NCBI GenBank assembly: GCA_003452965.1
Contig: DMMW01000015.1
Coordinates: forward strand, 14,281-39,317
DNA: 25,037 bases
Direction of reading: 5' to 3'
Origin: Elusimicrobiota bacterium
Lineage (GTDB): Bacteria > Elusimicrobiota > UBA8919
The notes under the pieces are model-generated. The model worked only from the letters and a program-made list of their open reading frames with translations. It had not been told where the DNA came from and ran no database searches. Below, in pieces: positions 20,876 through 25,037 of this stretch. Position 1 is the first letter of the stretch; each line of letters begins with the position of its first letter. The position numbers and the translations under genes are program-made.

Positions 20876-23332
20876 ATGAGAAAAACGATTTTGCTTTTTT
20901 TGTTTTCTACCTTTTTATCTTTTTACCTTTCTACCCGAATTTACGCTGATAATTTTACAAAAATACCGCTCTATGGTGGTCAAGTAGTAACTGCTTCAGT
21001 TAGTCCATCGAATCCATTGGTACTATATGCAGGTACAACGTATGGAGGTTCCTTTGTAAGTAAAGATGGTGCTGTTACTTGGACAGCGCTTGGAACAATT
21101 GGTTACAACAATCAAAATGGTATGAGTTCGATTGCAATAAATCCAACTCAACCAAATGTAATTGTAGCAGTAATGTTTAATACAAACTATGCTGTTTCAC
21201 GGTCCGATGATTATGGTGCAACGCTTTCTGGTATAGATACTTTTTCTGGCTCTGAAGATGGCAGCCAAAGTTTGTATATGACAAAAGTTGTGGCATCAAC
21301 AAAAAATCCTGGAAAATTTTTTGTTTTGGGAACCGATCGTTCAGCTTTAACAGGAGTATTATATAAATCTATTGATTCAGGTTTAACTTGGGAAAAAACT
21401 GCTTTTTCGGCTTCTAATCAAACTATACAAGATATGGCTATAGATAAAGACGATAATTTATATGTTGCTGTTGCTGATGTATGGAAATCTGAAAATAGTG
21501 AACCTATAGGCCAGAGTGCCAGCAATGTAATAAGCGGATATTTAACAAAAAGCAGCGATGATGGTTCTACTTGGACACAATTAAAAACTTTTAATGGGTA
21601 TCCGATGTACATTCAGGCATCATCAGGTACAATTGCTTTAGTAAATAATATGTATGGGAATGATTCTGGTACTTATATAAGTAGAGATGGTATAAACTTT
21701 TCATCTTCAACATCGCTATTACATAATTCTTGTTTTGTTACTCCAGATGGTGATAAGATTTACGCCATAGGTAATGATAAAATTCAAACCTCATCTTTTA
21801 CCAGCTCAGCATGGAATTCGGCTGTTACTATTTCAAGTGAGACATTTCTTGTTTTGAACGATGTTTATTATAGACAAATAGTATTTGATTCATCGAATGC
21901 TAATATATGTTACATGACAGATTTTGAAGTGGGTATGATGAAAAGTATCGATGGTGGTTATACATGGAGTATAGTTAACAATGGTATGGGTGGTATGGTT
22001 ATAGTTTCAGGTGCCAAAGATCCAGCAGGAAATATGTATGTATGTAGTGGAACAAGAATATATAAAGGTATAAATAATGGACAATCTTGGAATATGGTGT
22101 ATTATCCAGATGATGGTCCTTATAATCCAGGGAATCCTACTAAATCACACAAGTTCGATTGGGGTAGCAGTGTTGTTATAGCTCCGGCGGCTAATAATGT
22201 ATTTGTAGGGTGTGCGGGAGATTTATGGAGAACAACTGATGGTGGCACGACTTGGACAACAGTGTTTTCTTCCGGCTCTAATTTCACAAGTGAAGCAGCA
22301 GGAACAATAAGGTTTTCAGGAATTGTTTGGAATAATTTGAATCCAACAATAGGATATTTCGCAATAAAAGAATATCTTGGATCTTCACTTCCAAATCCAG
22401 CTGGCAAAAATTATATCTTCAAATCCACTGACTCAGGTGCTACCTGGAATGCGTTGAATTTAACTTCATCAGATTATTCTATAACTTCATTAGCAATAGA
22501 TCCTGTTGATTCTACTATTTTATATGTTGGTATGGGCGATTATGCAACTTATGTTGATGCATCGAATAATAGATATGGTGGATTATGGAAAATAATTGAC
22601 GATGGTGTGAATGCTCCAACATGGAGTCAGATTGCACATACAGATAAAATACCACTAAATATATGTGTAAGTTCGTATGCCTTATTATTATCTGGAGTAG
22701 AACAGAACGATAATTCATTATATAAGTATTATCAGCCAACTTATTATTCTAAGGATGGCGGTGTAACTTGGGCTGAGATTACAATAGGTGATGGTTTAAC
22801 TACAGAAAGTATGAATTCTACGGTAGCGATTAAATATTCGAATTCGATATATTATATTACTGATGGTCAAAGTATCTTTGCAGCTATGGACCCTCAAGCT
22901 AATTTCAACAAAATTGTAGAGGCGGGTGAATTAGGAACTATAAAATGTTTGATAATTGGCTCGATGTATAGCGGTGCAAACAAAGGGCTTTATAAACTTA
23001 CATATGCTCCGAAATTACTTACTGAAGTTATAGAGAAATCAAAATTATATGGATACCCAAATCCGTTCAATGCAGAAAGTGAAACAATAACACTAAAATA
23101 TTTTGTACCTCAAGGAAAAACAGTAACTTCATTAAAAGTAAGTATTTATAACATCGCTGGTGAATTAGTTAACGAAGCACCAGAGGAAAAGTATATAGTG
23201 CCTGGTTATGCTTATTATTATAGTTGGGATGGAAAGAATTCAAGTGGTGAAAAATGTGCTGAAGGTGTATATATTGTAATGTTTGATTCTAATAATGATA
23301 CAGTGAAAACAAAAGTGGTCTTAACGCGATAA
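20876..23332 (+). CDS. Secreted Asp-box (BNR) beta-propeller with FlgD-like sorting domain
   Basis: An 818-residue exported protein. The signal peptide covers residues 1 to about 23 (core ILLFLFSTFLSFYLS). At least eight BNR/Asp-box motifs (S-x-D-x-G-x-T-W) follow, near residues 60, 163, 224, 355, 397, 451, 515 and 623, for example SIDSGLTWEKT, TTDGGTTWTTV and STDSGATWNAL. This indicates one or two beta-propellers, as in sortilin-like, sialidase-like or GH74-like proteins; I see no assignable catalytic residues. Residues about 723-818 are the FlgD-Ig/type IX-like C-terminal domain (YPNPFN, IYNIAGELV, SWDGKNSSGEKCAEGVY), clearly related to that of the protein at 14643. The ATG at 20876 follows GGAGGA closely. 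A PorV-like gene follows after 48 bp. Probably surface-exposed binding or glycan-degrading protein. Confidence 0.88.
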   Translation: MRKTILLFLFSTFLSFYLSTRIYADNFTKIPLYGGQVVTASVSPSNPLVLYAGTTYGGSFVSKDGAVTWTALGTIGYNNQNGMSSIAINPTQPNVIVAVMFNTNYAVSRSDDYGATLSGIDTFSGSEDGSQSLYMTKVVASTKNPGKFFVLGTDRSALTGVLYKSIDSGLTWEKTAFSASNQTIQDMAIDKDDNLYVAVADVWKSENSEPIGQSASNVISGYLTKSSDDGSTWTQLKTFNGYPMYIQASSGTIALVNNMYGNDSGTYISRDGINFSSSTSLLHNSCFVTPDGDKIYAIGNDKIQTSSFTSSAWNSAVTISSETFLVLNDVYYRQIVFDSSNANICYMTDFEVGMMKSIDGGYTWSIVNNGMGGMVIVSGAKDPAGNMYVCSGTRIYKGINNGQSWNMVYYPDDGPYNPGNPTKSHKFDWGSSVVIAPAANNVFVGCAGDLWRTTDGGTTWTTVFSSGSNFTSEAAGTIRFSGIVWNNLNPTIGYFAIKEYLGSSLPNPAGKNYIFKSTDSGATWNALNLTSSDYSITSLAIDPVDSTILYVGMGDYATYVDASNNRYGGLWKIIDDGVNAPTWSQIAHTDKIPLNICVSSYALLLSGVEQNDNSLYKYYQPTYYSKDGGVTWAEITIGDGLTTESMNSTVAIKYSNSIYYITDGQSIFAAMDPQANFNKIVEAGELGTIKCLIIGSMYSGANKGLYKLTYAPKLLTEVIEKSKLYGYPNPFNAESETITLKYFVPQGKTVTSLKVSIYNIAGELVNEAPEEKYIVPGYAYYYSWDGKNSSGEKCAEGVYIVMFDSNNDTVKTKVVLTR

Positions 23333-23380
23333 TTATATTTCTGAAAATAAAGACTATAATGTTATTAGGAGGGTTTGAAC

Positions 23381-24274
23381 ATGAAAAAAATAATAAGTTT
23401 TATTATGCTATTTGGTTTTGCGTGTTTGATTAATGCTTCAACTATTTCTGACAAATCAGGAACGACTGGTTTTACGTTTTTAAAAATTGCTCAGGGTGCG
23501 AGAGCAACGGCGATGGGTGAATGTTATGTTGGGCTTGCAGACGATGTGAATGCAATATACTTTAATCCTGCAGGACTATCACAGACAACAATGCATGAAG
23601 TTAGTGCAAGTTACGTAATTTGGTTTGAAGATATAAGCAAGTCATATGTAGGATATGTTCATCCGCCGTTTAATTTCGGCACAGTTGGGCTTTCAATTAA
23701 TTATATAGCTATTCCATTTGAGAAAAGGACAATTGAGGATGATAATAATTACAGCAAGGTAACTTTAGCAAACTATGTTATATCAGCGGCATATGGTAAA
23801 AAAATATCGGAAAAAATATCGGCTGGTGCCGTTATAAAAATAATTTCCGAAGATTTAGATACAAAAACAAATAGTGGTTTTGCTGTTGATTTAGGTGGTT
23901 TATATAAAATGAAAGAGACATTTAATCTGGGCTTATCTTTACAGAACATAGGTGGTAATGATACTCCTATGAATTTACGTTTAGGTGTATTAAAAAATCT
24001 AATGGATAAAAAACTATCTTTACTTAGCGATTTATATTATGGGCTTGCAGACGGTACAATGTCTTTAGGCCTGGGTGGGGAATATAAATTGAATGATTAT
24101 TTTTGTCCTCGCTTGGGATATAGGGCTAGATTCAATAACAGTAATCTTACCGGACTTGCAGGATTTACCGCAGGTTTTGGACTTAAATATCAGAAATATA
24201 ATTTGGATTATGTGCTTGCACCATATGGTGAATTAGGCACAACCCATAGATTGGATTTTATTATAAAGTTCTAA
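23381..24274 (+). CDS. PorV/PorQ-like outer-membrane protein (third copy)
   Basis: A 297-residue UPF0164/PorV-PorQ family barrel. The signal peptide covers residues 1 to about 19. Family blocks: TFLKIAQGARATAMGECYVG, then DDVNAIYFNPAGL, and the C-terminal DYVLAPYGELGTTHRLDF ending KF. The ATG at 23381 follows AGGAGGG (23367-23373) with ideal spacing. The gap to the Asp-box cargo gene is 48 bp with no terminator. A TATAAT at 23355-23360 lacks a -35 partner, so cotranscription with the cargo is likely. As with the pair at 14643/19557, a cargo carrying the sorting-like domain is directly followed by a PorV-like gene. A terminator and the rRNA promoter follow. Confidence 0.9.
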   Translation: MKKIISFIMLFGFACLINASTISDKSGTTGFTFLKIAQGARATAMGECYVGLADDVNAIYFNPAGLSQTTMHEVSASYVIWFEDISKSYVGYVHPPFNFGTVGLSINYIAIPFEKRTIEDDNNYSKVTLANYVISAAYGKKISEKISAGAVIKIISEDLDTKTNSGFAVDLGGLYKMKETFNLGLSLQNIGGNDTPMNLRLGVLKNLMDKKLSLLSDLYYGLADGTMSLGLGGEYKLNDYFCPRLGYRARFNNSNLTGLAGFTAGFGLKYQKYNLDYVLAPYGELGTTHRLDFIIKF

Positions 24275-24315
24275 GTGAAAAGTAGAACGGTTTTATTATA
24301 ATTGCTTGATTAATA

Positions 24316-24366
24316 AATATTTTCTAATACAGCAAATAAATTATTTTATTAGCAAAATATTTTTTT
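24316..24366 (+). terminator. Intrinsic terminator before the rRNA operon
   Basis: AATATTTT-CTAATA (24316-24329) pairs with TATTAG-AAAATATT (24347-24361, one bulged C at 24353), around a 17-nt loop. A T tract follows to 24366. The stem is almost all A/T, so strength is uncertain. It would insulate the PorV-like gene from the rRNA promoter. Confidence 0.5.
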
Positions 24367-24452
24367 ACAAATTGAATTTTGTTATTTATCGTCGGTAAAT
24401 ATTGCCATATTGCTTACCTCGGCAAAAAAAAATAAAAAAATAAAAAAAGTAC

Positions 24453-24481
24453 TTGACAAGTTTTTATATTTTTGCTATATT
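24453..24481 (+). promoter_or_regulatory. rRNA operon promoter with A-tract UP-like region
   Basis: TTGACA (24453-24458), 17 bp, TATATT (24476-24481). Nearly pure A tracts at 24424-24449 lie directly upstream and resemble an UP element. The start is expected near 24488, where a hairpin AAACACGA/TCGTGTTT (24487-24494 with 24501-24508) would cap the transcript. Confidence 0.85.
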
Positions 24482-24487
24482 ATTACA

Positions 24488-24694
24488 AACACGAAAAAGC
24501 TCGTGTTTTGTGTTTAAAAAATGAAGTTTGAAATAAAACAATCTTTTAACTCAAATAAAAAGTTGTAATAAGTTGAGCAGGAGATATGTCGCTTCTTTTG
24601 TTCTTTGAAAACTGAATAAATTTGTGATGAGGTTACAAAGTTAATTTCTATTAGTATATTATTAAGTAATGTTAGAGCTATTTCAAACAATCTT
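24488..24694 (+). other. 16S rRNA precursor leader with boxA-like site
   Basis: About 200 nt of transcribed leader before mature 16S. GTTCTTTGAAAACTG (24600-24614) resembles the boxA antitermination motif found in rRNA leaders. No tRNA or ORF is seen here. Confidence 0.6.

Positions 24695-25037
<343 letters not shown>

Noticed and set aside
24591..24694. tRNA gene in the rRNA leader
   Set aside because: No cloverleaf, T-loop GTTCGA-type motif or CCA end is found before the 16S start.

Overview
The window is AT-rich DNA from a Gram-negative bacterium. Every gene I can support lies on the + strand and points the same way as the 16S rRNA gene that begins at about 24695 and runs off the right edge. 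Evidence for an outer membrane: several signal-peptide beta-barrels ending in F or Y, three PorV/PorQ-like (UPF0164) barrels, lipoproteins, and two very different secreted proteins with the same FlgD-like/type IX-like C-terminal domain. This mix fits FCB-group or Elusimicrobiota-like uncultured phyla; I cannot place the 16S fragment by eye, so the lineage is inference.

Layout. 1-3524: a repeat-rich left edge, a PorV-like gene, a tandem pair of duplicated lipoproteins and an outer-membrane barrel. 3525-7349: a promoter, a small four-helix-bundle (S23/IVS family) gene embedded in inverted 8-bp arrays, then glyQ and glyS. 7350-14332: two paralogous modules, each a secreted FecR-domain protein plus outer-membrane barrel(s). 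14333-24274: a 1598-aa multi-domain secreted protein, a PorV-like gene, a region of hairpins and gene fragments, an 818-aa Asp-box beta-propeller protein and another PorV-like gene. 24275-25037: terminator, strong rRNA promoter, leader and 16S start.

How the genes may work together. Apart from the glycyl-tRNA synthetase pair, the protein genes mostly build or decorate the cell surface. The order cargo, PorV-like, cargo, PorV-like (14643-24274) suggests each C-terminal-domain cargo travels with its own PorV-like partner. The FecR-domain proteins carry signal peptides, have no sigma factor beside them and are followed by barrels, so they are probably envelope proteins rather than iron-signalling anti-sigma factors.

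The most unusual layer is between the genes. Short arrays with strict periods occur in most larger gaps: 8-bp units (GATAGYGS; ATAGAGTT), 22-bp units (core AATCTGTGTAATC) and 7-bp units (GRATACA). At four loci an array is followed by its own inverted counterpart. In one of these (3839-4263) the inverted arrays contain the start and stop codons of the four-helix-bundle gene; the other three have no gene inside. I propose a family of IVS-like or MITE-like elements. A second regularity is the promoters: nine have a perfect TTGACA, usually 17 bp from a good -10 box.
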